NCBI GenBank assembly: GCA_009777635.1
Contig: WRLK01000016.1
Coordinates: 1-52,039 of the forward strand
DNA from: Oscillospiraceae bacterium
Lineage (GTDB): Bacteria > Bacillota > Clostridia > Oscillospirales > Ruminococcaceae
Length of the DNA stretch: 52,039 nucleotides
Direction of reading: 5' to 3'
The number at the start of each line of letters is the position of its first letter. Position 1 is the first letter of the stretch. This document shows positions 1-6,818 of the stretch, one piece after another. The translations under genes were made by a program, and so were the position numbers. The notes beneath the pieces are model-generated. The model saw nothing but the letters and a program-made list of their open reading frames with translations, had not been told where the DNA came from and ran no database searches.

Positions 1-43
1 TTTTTGTTTAAGCAATAAATGCCTTACAATTTATTAGGTTGGA

Positions 44-1093
44 TTATTTGCCTGTGCCGGGGTTGTCGTTGACGTTTGACGGATAAACATCATCGCCGCC
101 TGTGATTGGGTTAATCTCAGGAACGTCATCATACTCGTCATCGATATCGTCTTCGGGCTCAATGTCGCTGTCAACATCGATCTCACGGCTGGACAGGTAG
201 TACTTAGCAACGAGCGGGAGGTCTTTGTTGTTGGACCTGCCGAGGTACGTAAGGTTGCCGTCTTCGTCAGCGCTGTATACCCAGTAGTTGTCGGCTGCGA
301 AATCAGTAAGGTGAACAGTTGTGGTCGCTTCGTTGTAGCCGAGCCAGTCAAGATTTACAACTTCCTGAATTGTGTTGTACTTCTTCTTCATTTCATCGTC
401 GAATTCCCACCAGTCGGAATCGGCCCATGCCCAGTAACGTCTGCCGTTGAAGAGCCTTGTGTTGAGAACTACGTTCTCGCCAACTTCTACTTCAAGTTTG
501 CTGTTGTATTTCTCAGCCTTAATGATATAGCCCTTTTCGGTGTTGATTACGTTCAGGTCGGCGTCGTCCGCGATGATAACGTCGTTACCAACGGAAAAGC
601 CGCCTTCTAATGAAAGGGTTCTGGTGGAGTTGCTGCCAAACGTAATTGTGTACTTAAAGTCTACGCCGTCCAAATTCGTGTTGCGGAATTTCTCTTTGAA
701 CTCAATTTTTACGCTCAATACAGGTATAAGCATGTCGATATCCGGAATTACCGCAAATTCAATCTTCGTGCTGTCAACCAAAGCTGAATTTTGCTGCGCC
801 CTGAAAGTATAGGTGGGTGCCCTGAACGGGTAATCTGTGTCGCGGATAAGGTAGTCTGTAGTTTTTCCTGCGGTTCCTAGCTTGACGCCTAATAGAGCGC
901 GGGCATCAAAGTCGATTGCACACACCGCGTCGATAGGAACGTAAACTACGTTGCTTACCTGGAGAAGAACGTCGGCATCGCCATCAAAAGCGCGGGCGCT
1001 TGTGCCGGGCATCTGCCAATAATATGCCGAAGCCGTGGTTACCATGCCAAGGGAAAGAAGAAGAACGAGAAGTAAAGATACTACTTTTTTCAT
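44..1093 (-). CDS. Secreted acidic surface protein, paralogue A
   Basis: A 349-residue exported protein of unknown function. It starts with a typical signal peptide (MKKVVSLLLVLLLSLGM, then an ASA cleavage site near residue 23). The C-terminal 50 residues are strongly acidic (runs such as DDIDDEYDD) and the protein ends at NPGTGK. The start is fixed by AAGGAGG 10 nt upstream. A paralogue at 50916-51968 shares the signal peptide and the C-terminal two thirds almost unchanged, while residues about 24-150 differ; a more distant paralogue is at 1767-2840 (shared motif YLGRSN, then KYYLSS). The acidic tail suggests an extracellular, possibly Ca2+-binding role, which is inference. The third paralogue carries a membrane anchor after its NPDTG; this one stops after NPGTG. 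Confidence 0.85.
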   Translation of the reverse strand: MKKVVSLLLVLLLSLGMVTTASAYYWQMPGTSARAFDGDADVLLQVSNVVYVPIDAVCAIDFDARALLGVKLGTAGKTTDYLIRDTDYPFRAPTYTFRAQQNSALVDSTKIEFAVIPDIDMLIPVLSVKIEFKEKFRNTNLDGVDFKYTITFGSNSTRTLSLEGGFSVGNDVIIADDADLNVINTEKGYIIKAEKYNSKLEVEVGENVVLNTRLFNGRRYWAWADSDWWEFDDEMKKKYNTIQEVVNLDWLGYNEATTTVHLTDFAADNYWVYSADEDGNLTYLGRSNNKDLPLVAKYYLSSREIDVDSDIEPEDDIDDEYDDVPEINPITGGDDVYPSNVNDNPGTGK

Positions 1094-1177
1094 GTAATAA
1101 TTTCCTCCTTAAAATTTTGCGTTTAAGTTTTGTTTGTCCGGGAAAAGTCTCTCCGGCCTTCCCCATTGACTTCTTGC

Positions 1178-1206
1178 AGTATAACACATCTCAAAATGAA
1201 ATGCAA
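1178..1206 (-). promoter_or_regulatory. Sigma-A-type promoter of surface protein A
   Basis: On the minus strand TTGCAT (1201-1206) and TATACT (1178-1183) are separated by exactly 17 nt, about 85 nt upstream of the start codon at 1093. Confidence 0.7.
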
Positions 1207-1294
1207 TACTTTTTTGAAAGTTTTTGTAATTTTTTTGTAACTATTATTTTTTGTATGTAATAAATGCGCTTGTGACGCGGGTTAAGGGGGTTGG

Positions 1295-1313
1295 GCAATG
1301 CTTGCGTGTTATG
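1295..1313. repeat. 19-bp direct repeat, copy 1
   Basis: GCAATGCTTGCGTGTTATG is repeated perfectly at 1753-1771. The two copies bracket the small coiled-coil gene at 1317-1682; the second copy contains the stop codon of the next gene. This suggests that the small gene was inserted or duplicated as a cassette. Confidence 0.7.
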
Positions 1314-1316
1314 CCG

Positions 1317-1682
1317 TTATGTTCCCGCCGCTTTCTGCAACGCCTGTATATCGTCGGTATGTGATTTCACAACGGTTTCAAGCGTTGACACTCTGCTTTT
1401 TGTTTCGGGGTAATCCGAGACCTCATTAGCCCTTGCGACGAGATCGCCGTGCTGTTCAGCAATCAGCCTTATTTGCTTCGGAATATCGTTTTCAAGCAAA
1501 ACCTCAAGGCGGCGGGTGCGTGTGTCAATGCCGTCAACTCTGATTTCAAGGCTGTCGATTTTGGTTTCAAGGTTGTCAACCTTGACTTCAAGCTTGTCGA
1601 ATCTGGATTCAAGATTTTTTTGCCCGGATGCAATACTGTCAACCTTGGACAAGATTGTTTGCATCATTTCATGGTCATTCAT
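1317..1682 (-). CDS. Small coiled-coil protein
   Basis: A 121-residue soluble protein of unknown function with no signal peptide or membrane segment. Residues about 8-55 are a near-perfect heptad coiled coil (repeats of the type LEVKVDNLETKIDSLEIRVD), and a second helical segment runs from 85 to 118. Such short proteins occur in Clostridia and in phages, but I cannot assign a role. GGGGGG lies 8 nt before the ATG and there is a good promoter upstream. It is transcribed separately from both neighbours. Confidence 0.75.
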   Translation of the reverse strand: MNDHEMMQTILSKVDSIASGQKNLESRFDKLEVKVDNLETKIDSLEIRVDGIDTRTRRLEVLLENDIPKQIRLIAEQHGDLVARANEVSDYPETKSRVSTLETVVKSHTDDIQALQKAAGT

Positions 1683-1713
1683 TAAGCATTCCCCCCTTTA
1701 TTTATTGCTATCA

Positions 1714-1742
1714 AGCATATCACAAATATAACCTGATTTCAA
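1714..1742 (-). promoter_or_regulatory. Promoter of the coiled-coil gene
   Basis: Minus strand TTGAAA (1737-1742), 17-nt spacer, TATGCT (1714-1719), about 30 nt upstream of the start codon at 1682. Confidence 0.55.
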
Positions 1743-1752
1743 GAACAATCGC

Positions 1753-1771
1753 GCAATGCTTGCGTGTTATG
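1753..1771. repeat. 19-bp direct repeat, copy 2
   Basis: Perfect copy of the repeat at 1295-1313. It overlaps the 3' end and stop codon of the surface protein gene at 1767-2840. Confidence 0.7.
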
Positions 1772-2840
1772 AATCTTTTTTGTACGCTGAAAGCGCCGTC
1801 ATCGTGAAGAGCGAGAGGATTACACCCATAACCGGAATGCGTGACATTGGCGGAATCCCGGTGTCGGGGTTGTGGCTTGAGCCCCTGTTCCCGCCGGACT
1901 GCGGGTTGTCGTTGGGGTTGTCGCCGCCGGGATAAATCTCAGGTTCGTCTAAAGGCTCCTCTTCATTGATATATTCGGGCTCGTCTAAAGGATCGTATTC
2001 GTCTTCAGGTTTGCCTTCGTCAACGTCAAGCTCCTTTGACGACAGGTAATACTTCGTGCTGTACGGCAGCATATCGTTTGAACGGCCTAGATAGCTTAAG
2101 TTTTTGCTGTATACATAGTAGTTGCGGCCTGCGTCGATCCTGACTGTCTTGCCCTCCGCGTTGAGGCCGATGGTGGTAAGGGTCAGCGCTTCCTCAATGT
2201 CGCGGTGTTTGTCGAAGACTTCGATGTCGTTGTCGTCTGGGATGTTTGTAACCGTGCCGTAATATTCGCGGTTTCTCGTCATATTGACAATAACGGATAC
2301 GCCGTGCCCCAGATATGCCTCGACTCCTCTTGCGTTTTCAACCGCAAACGCCGTGATGCCATTTGAAAGGTCGATGTAATCGGTATCGGAATAAATCTCA
2401 TCCATTTTGTTTACAAGCTCGCCGTTTACGACAGTGACGAGATTTTGGCGGCGGCCGTTGAAGTAAAGCTCCAGCCTCGTCTCGAACTCCATCGGCTTTG
2501 TGCTTGTGAACGGGTCTGCCAGCGTAATCAGGATTGACGCAACCTTGTCTTTGTTTTCCTTCAAGTCAACCGAAGCGATTGCCTGTGAGCCGCGCCTTGC
2601 ATTCTGCCTGACGGTGATCCTGTTGTCGCGGACATCCTTCATCGTAAGGTCTTCTTCCGCATCATTAAAGTATTCGGCATAAAGCGGCAGCCATATCTGA
2701 TGCCCCGGTCCGCACTCGCCGGCGTCAACGTCGGGCAACGCCTTTGATTGCTCCGCTATCTTCGGGTTCGCTGCAAACGCCGCCACGGTCATCCCCGCTC
2801 CAAGAATCACCGCGAGCAGCACCGATAAAATACGTTTCAT
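1767..2840 (-). CDS. Surface protein paralogue with NPDTG and C-terminal anchor
   Basis: A 357-residue exported protein of unknown function. I start it at the ATG at 2840, because AAGGAGG lies 6 nt upstream and a signal peptide begins there (MKRILSVLLAVILGAG, cleavage near AFA). An upstream in-frame Met at 2972 would bury the signal sequence. The C-terminal half is acidic (EDEYDPLDEPEYINEEEP). The end reads NPDTGIPP, a hydrophobic stretch (VMGVILSLFTMTALSAY) and KKDS, which is the layout of a sortase-type sorting signal or a simple membrane anchor. It shares the YLGRSN...KYYLSSKELDVD block with the genes at both ends of the window and is their distant, anchored paralogue. Confidence 0.85.
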   Translation of the reverse strand: MKRILSVLLAVILGAGMTVAAFAANPKIAEQSKALPDVDAGECGPGHQIWLPLYAEYFNDAEEDLTMKDVRDNRITVRQNARRGSQAIASVDLKENKDKVASILITLADPFTSTKPMEFETRLELYFNGRRQNLVTVVNGELVNKMDEIYSDTDYIDLSNGITAFAVENARGVEAYLGHGVSVIVNMTRNREYYGTVTNIPDDNDIEVFDKHRDIEEALTLTTIGLNAEGKTVRIDAGRNYYVYSKNLSYLGRSNDMLPYSTKYYLSSKELDVDEGKPEDEYDPLDEPEYINEEEPLDEPEIYPGGDNPNDNPQSGGNRGSSHNPDTGIPPMSRIPVMGVILSLFTMTALSAYKKDS

Positions 2841-3045
2841 ATGAATCCTCCTTAACAGCGCTACCGCTTTCAAGCCGTTCGCGCCTTTTTGTCGTATCCG
2901 TTTTGATTTACTAGAGATGCCTTTCGGCGTTTCTAATCTATAGGTGTATGATACCACGTTAAATTGTTGCATTCTGTTCGTTTTTGTAACCGTTTTGTAA
3001 CTATTTTAAGAATTGCGCCATTGCAGCAGCAAAAACCAGGTCAAC

Positions 3046-3201
3046 AGCATTTACTTTTTTATATAGGCAGAACCACCCCGCCGAGGAGGGGAATGGGGAT
3101 AAAACGGAGCGAAATTCCCCTCCTTGGAGGGGTGGCACGAAGTGCCGGGGTGGTTTTTCAGCCCATTTGCTGTGATTCACGCTCAGCAAAAAGTAAATGC
3201 T
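3046..3201. repeat. Long inverted-repeat element (MITE-like)
   Basis: Fourteen-base perfect inverted repeats (AGCATTTACTTTTT at 3046-3059 and its complement at 3188-3201) enclose a nested imperfect palindrome rich in CCACCCC/GGGGTGG and GGAGGGGAAT/ATTCCCCTCC (about 3072-3154). There is no credible coding sequence. Together with the terminator at 3233-3278 and the promoter at 3284-3312 it accounts for most of the 490-bp gap 2841-3329. Confidence 0.6.
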
Positions 3202-3232
3202 TTTGCCCTGCAGCAAAAACATTCGTGTTGAC

Positions 3233-3278
3233 AAAAAAATAACCGCTCAGCTTAACGCGCAGGGGCAGTTATTTTTTT
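3233..3278. terminator. Bidirectional terminator, possible decayed peptide-unit end
   Basis: A hairpin with A-rich and T-rich flanks (AAAAAAATAACCGC...GGGGCAGTTATTTTTTT). Its left arm has the AAAAAATAACCGC(Y)CAG signature that ends the small toxin-like unit at 50426 and the orphan unit at 50116-50137. It may be the remains of such a unit; no antisense promoter follows it. Confidence 0.6.
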
Positions 3279-3283
3279 GCGTT

Positions 3284-3312
3284 TTGCTTTTTTAGAATGT
3301 TTGTGCTAAAAT
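3284..3312 (+). promoter_or_regulatory. Promoter of aminotransferase-trpS operon
   Basis: TTGCTT (3284-3289), 17-nt spacer, TAAAAT (3307-3312), 18 nt before the start codon at 3330. Confidence 0.6.
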
Positions 3313-3329
3313 ATAAGCGGTGATGTGTA

Positions 3330-4526
3330 ATGGACTATATAATATCAGATAAGATGAAAAACTTAAAGCCGTCGGCGATTCGCGAAATTTTCAAGTACGC
3401 GGCCGACCCTGCGGTGATTTCGTTCGCGGGAGGCAATCCCGCGCCTGAAAGCCTGCCCGTCGACGACCTAAGGCGCTTCATGTCGAAAACACTTGAAGAA
3501 AACCCGGTGCAGGCACTTTTGTATTCGCAGTCGGAGGGGCATCCGCCGCTTCGCGCCGAAGTCCGCCGCTTTATAAAGGATGCGTACGATATCGGCGGCG
3601 ACAAGGACGAGCTTATGATCGTCTCCGGCGCGCAGCAATGCATGGACCTTGTGACGCGCTGCCTGTGTAACGAGGGCGATACCGTCATCTGCGAGGACCC
3701 GAGCTTTATCGGCTCGCTCAATTGCTTCCGCTCTTATAATGTATCCCTTAAGGGCGTTCCGATTGAAGACGACGGGATTAACCTTGCGCTCCTTGAAAAA
3801 GCCATAACCGAAAGCCGCAACGTGCGGTTTATGTATTTGATCCCGAATTTCCAGAACCCGACGGGGATTACCATGAGCATACAAAAACGGAAAGCCGTAC
3901 TTGCGCTTTCAAAGAAGTACTCGGTGCCAATCGTGGAGGACAACCCTTACGGCGACCTGCGCTTTATAGGCGAGGACATACCGTCGATCAAATCTATGGA
4001 CGAGGACGGCCTTGTCATTTACGCGGGGTCTTTCTCGAAAATACTTTCGACGGGTATCCGCTGCGGGTATCTTCTCGCCCCTGCTCAGATTTTCCCAAGC
4101 CTTGTGGTGGCGAAGCAGTGCGCCGACGTCCACACGGGGATGCTGCAGCAGCTTTTGTGTCTTGCGTTTCTGCAAAACGGCGACTTGCTCGGGCACGCGC
4201 GGATGAACAAATTCGTCTACGCCGATAAATGCGGGCTTATGTTAAAGCTCATGGACGAATCCTTCCCGAAAAGCGTAACGTACACAAGACCTAAGGGCGG
4301 GCTGTTCATCTGGGCCACTATGCCGGATGCGTTCGACGGCGCGGAATTTGCGCTTAGGCTTGTCAGGGATTATAAGGTTTGCGTAGTCCCCGGAAGCACG
4401 TTTAGCGTAAACGAGGGCGAAAGGTCAAGCTCGTTCAGGCTCAACTTCTCCATGCCTAATGAGGCGCAGGTCAAAACCGGGATTGAAGCCTGCGCAAAGC
4501 TGCTGCGTGAAATGGGGGTTTCTTGA
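3330..4526 (+). CDS. PLP-dependent aminotransferase, class I/II (2-aminoadipate/MocR-like family)
   Basis: A 398-residue cytosolic aminotransferase of fold type I. Visible family features are the substrate-entry segment FAGGNPAPESLP near the N-terminus, GAQQCMDLV (phosphate-binding region), PNFQNPTGI (Asn-Pro pair contacting PLP), EDNPYGDLR (Asp contacting the pyridine nitrogen), and SFSKIL with the Schiff-base lysine, followed by GIRCGYLLAP. It most resembles the LysN/aromatic-aminotransferase branch related to MocR regulators but has no DNA-binding domain. Substrate cannot be read from sequence. It overlaps the start region of trpS, so the two are co-transcribed. The Shine-Dalgarno sequence is weak. 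Confidence 0.9.
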   Translation: MDYIISDKMKNLKPSAIREIFKYAADPAVISFAGGNPAPESLPVDDLRRFMSKTLEENPVQALLYSQSEGHPPLRAEVRRFIKDAYDIGGDKDELMIVSGAQQCMDLVTRCLCNEGDTVICEDPSFIGSLNCFRSYNVSLKGVPIEDDGINLALLEKAITESRNVRFMYLIPNFQNPTGITMSIQKRKAVLALSKKYSVPIVEDNPYGDLRFIGEDIPSIKSMDEDGLVIYAGSFSKILSTGIRCGYLLAPAQIFPSLVVAKQCADVHTGMLQQLLCLAFLQNGDLLGHARMNKFVYADKCGLMLKLMDESFPKSVTYTRPKGGLFIWATMPDAFDGAEFALRLVRDYKVCVVPGSTFSVNEGERSSSFRLNFSMPNEAQVKTGIEACAKLLREMGVS

Positions 4527-4528
4527 AA

Positions 4529-5524
4529 ATGGACAGAAAGCCCGTCATTTTTTCAGGTATACAGCCTACAGGTACGTTTACCCTCGGCAATTACATGGGC
4601 GCTATAAAAAACTGGGTCAAGCTTCAGGACGACTACAGGTGCGTTTATTCGGTCGTTGATTTGCATTCCGTCACAATCAGGCAGGAGCCTAAAATCCTGC
4701 GTGAAAATACGATGAGGGCATACGCGCTGCTCCTTGCGTGCGGCGTCGACCCCGAAAAGAGCGTGCTGTTCGTGCAAAGCCATGTCCCGACGCACGCCGA
4801 GGCCGCATGGCTTCTGGGCTGCTACACGCCTTACGGCGAGCTTGGCCGCATGACCCAGTTTAAGGATAAATCTGCGGCCCACTCCGAAAACATAAACGCG
4901 GGGCTGTTCACATATCCCGTTTTGCAAATAGCCGATATACTATTATATAATGCGTCGCTTGTGCCTGTCGGCGAGGACCAGCGCCAGCACCTTGAGCTTT
5001 CAAGGAACACGGCAATCCGCTTTAACGGGATATACGGCGATACGTTTGTCGTACCGGAGCCGTATATCCAAAAAGAGGGCGGCAAGATTATGAGCCTTCA
5101 GGAGCCCGCAAAAAAGATGAGCAAATCCGACGCGACCCCCAAAGCGTATATTTCGGTGCTCGACCCGCCCGATACCATGATAAAGAAATTTAAGTCCGCC
5201 GTCACCGATTCCGGGACGGATGTCGCTTACCGTCCCGGCAAGGACGGCGTAAACAACCTGATAACGATATACGGGCTTATCACAGGCAAGACAATCGAAG
5301 AAACCGAAGCCGAGTTCAAAGGCAAGGGCTACGGCGATTTCAAGCTTGCCGTCGGCGAAGCCGTGGCAAACCATCTAAAGCCTGTCCAGGATGAATACTA
5401 CCGCCTCATGGACGACAGGGCGTACCTTGAAGCCTGCTGGAAGCAGGGCGCCGAAAAAGCGTTCGCCATTTCATCCAGGACATTGGAAAAAGCCCGTAAA
5501 AAGGTAGGGCTTTTGAAGCGGTGA
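4529..5524 (+). CDS. trpS: Tryptophanyl-tRNA synthetase
   Basis: Charges tRNA-Trp with tryptophan in the cytosol (class Ic synthetase). It has the HIGH-type signature PTGTFTLGNYMGA near residue 13 and KKMSKSD near residue 197; 331 residues is the normal length. I place the start at the ATG at 4529, which gives about 10 nt to the GGGGG ribosome site; a TTG two codons earlier is too close. The preceding aminotransferase stop codon lies inside the intergenic overlap, so translation is probably coupled. No T-box leader is visible because the gene is second in its operon. Confidence 0.97.
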   Translation: MDRKPVIFSGIQPTGTFTLGNYMGAIKNWVKLQDDYRCVYSVVDLHSVTIRQEPKILRENTMRAYALLLACGVDPEKSVLFVQSHVPTHAEAAWLLGCYTPYGELGRMTQFKDKSAAHSENINAGLFTYPVLQIADILLYNASLVPVGEDQRQHLELSRNTAIRFNGIYGDTFVVPEPYIQKEGGKIMSLQEPAKKMSKSDATPKAYISVLDPPDTMIKKFKSAVTDSGTDVAYRPGKDGVNNLITIYGLITGKTIEETEAEFKGKGYGDFKLAVGEAVANHLKPVQDEYYRLMDDRAYLEACWKQGAEKAFAISSRTLEKARKKVGLLKR

Positions 5525-5538
5525 TAACTATAGCAGCA

Positions 5539-5569
5539 GAAACCGCCAAGCTACGGGCCCGGCGGTTTC
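5539..5569 (+). terminator. Hairpin after trpS
   Basis: GAAACCGCC (5539-5547) pairs with GGCGGTTTC (5561-5569); the following T tract is weak. Confidence 0.5.
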
Positions 5570-5747
5570 AGCTTTCGTTTGAGGTGTGTTTTTGAGGAGG
5601 GTAGAGCAATACCCGACGATTTAAAGATATTGCGGCAAAATCCTTAACCCGGGTATAGACTTATTATATCATCAGGATATTTTTTGTTTGTTAATAAAGA
5701 ATAAAGATTATTGGCTTATTTTGTAAACCATTTTTTAGGAGGCTGTC

Positions 5748-6335
5748 ATGGAAAAGGTCGATAAACGCCGCGAAAAGATTTATTCGTATATCCTTAGCAG
5801 GATAAACACGGGAAGCGCGCCGACCGTGCGCGAGATATGCGCCGACATCGGCGTATCCTCGACGTCGACGGTGCACAGCGATTTAAAGGCGCTTTGTTTG
5901 AGCGGCCTCATCGAAATGACAGGCGGCTTAAACCGCACAATCAGGCTTCCGGGAATGTCTGCCGTCCGCGTTCCGCTTTTAGGCACGGTAGCCGCGGGGA
6001 CTCCGATCTTAGCTTTACAGAATATCGAGCAGTACATCCCGGTCGGGATACCGAACGCATCAAGCAAGGAACTGTTCGCGCTTCGGGTAAAGGGCGACAG
6101 CATGAGGGACGCTGCGATTCTTAACGGCGATATCGTCGTCGTCGAGCGGGAAAATACCGCCGAAAACGGCAGGATAATCGTCGCCATGCTCGATGACGAA
6201 GCTACCGTCAAGCGCTATTTCAAGGAGAAAGGGCATATCCGGCTGCAGCCTGAAAACAGCGAAATGGAGCCGATCATTGTAGACAGCATCGAGATTTTGG
6301 GCCGCGTATTATTCGTGCAAAGGATGTACCCTTGA
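5748..6335 (+). CDS. lexA: SOS repressor LexA
   Basis: Transcriptional repressor of the DNA-damage response that cleaves itself when RecA filaments form. Residues 1-65 are the winged helix-turn-helix (PTVREICADIGVSSTSTVHSDLKAL). The cleavage site is Ala83-Gly84 (TVAAGTP), and the catalytic dyad is Ser118 (KGDSM) and Lys155 (ATVKRY), all at positions matching E. coli LexA. Length is 195. An AGGAGG site lies 6 nt before the ATG. I do not see a convincing GAAC-N4-GTTC LexA box in the 220 bp upstream, so autoregulation is not shown by the sequence. The stop codon overlaps the next gene (TGATG). Confidence 0.95.
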   Translation: MEKVDKRREKIYSYILSRINTGSAPTVREICADIGVSSTSTVHSDLKALCLSGLIEMTGGLNRTIRLPGMSAVRVPLLGTVAAGTPILALQNIEQYIPVGIPNASSKELFALRVKGDSMRDAAILNGDIVVVERENTAENGRIIVAMLDDEATVKRYFKEKGHIRLQPENSEMEPIIVDSIEILGRVLFVQRMYP

Positions 6336-6727
6336 TGGAAATAAAAACAGGCGCCTCTTACACAACCGAAACTGCCGTGGATAAAACAAATATCGCAAGC
6401 GCGCTCGGCTCCGGCCTTGTGGACGTTTACGCCACCCCCATGATGATAGCGCTCATGGAGCTTGCGGCGTCCGAATGCATAAAGCCGTTCCTTGAGCCGG
6501 GGCAGGTATCGGTCGGCGGGCATGTGAACGTAAGCCATGTCGCCGCAACGCCCGTCGGGATGAAAGTCTCCGCAACGGCCACCGTTAGCGTCGCGGACCG
6601 CCGCCGCGTCGATTTTGACGTCACGATGCGCGATGAAACAGGCGAAATCGGCAGCGGAACGCATACGCGGTTCATTGTCGACAAAGACAAATTTACCGCA
6701 AAGGCAAACGAAAAGCTCAATCACTAG
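6335..6727 (+). CDS. Hotdog-fold thioesterase (FlK-like)
   Basis: A 130-residue single-domain hotdog protein resembling the fluoroacetyl-CoA thioesterase family. Family features are the segment LGSGLVDVYATPMMIALMEL on the long helix, GGHVNVSHVAATPVG, and DETGEIGSGTHTRFIVD at the last strands. Most relatives hydrolyse unknown short acyl-CoA thioesters; activity on fluoroacetyl-CoA should not be assumed. The ATG overlaps the lexA stop codon (TGATG), so the gene is translationally coupled to the SOS repressor, a pairing with no obvious metabolic logic. Confidence 0.85.
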   Translation: MEIKTGASYTTETAVDKTNIASALGSGLVDVYATPMMIALMELAASECIKPFLEPGQVSVGGHVNVSHVAATPVGMKVSATATVSVADRRRVDFDVTMRDETGEIGSGTHTRFIVDKDKFTAKANEKLNH

Positions 6728-6729
6728 AA

Positions 6730-6761
6730 TTCGACACATCGCGTCAACCCAATGCTATAAA
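6730..6761 (+). promoter_or_regulatory. Candidate Spo0A-controlled promoter of spoIIE
   Basis: TTCGACA (6730-6736) is the complement of the 0A box core TGTCGAA. It lies 20 nt upstream of a -10-like TATAAA (6756-6761), echoing the wide -35/-10 spacing and 0A-box position of the Bacillus subtilis spoIIE promoter. An imperfect palindrome AATACTGTTGG...CCAATAAGTATT follows at about 6764-6795. Confidence 0.4.
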
Positions 6762-6818
6762 ATAATACTGTTGGTAATATATTCCAATAAGTATTGTTTT
6801 TGATCGGGGGGCGCTCAG

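Noticed and set aside
2964-3242. 92-codon open frame over the inverted-repeat element
   Set aside because: It crosses a nested palindrome and ends in a terminator; composition is that of repeat DNA, not protein.
5581-5747. LexA operator before lexA
   Set aside because: No sequence close to CGAAC-N4-GTTCG could be found on either strand of the upstream region.
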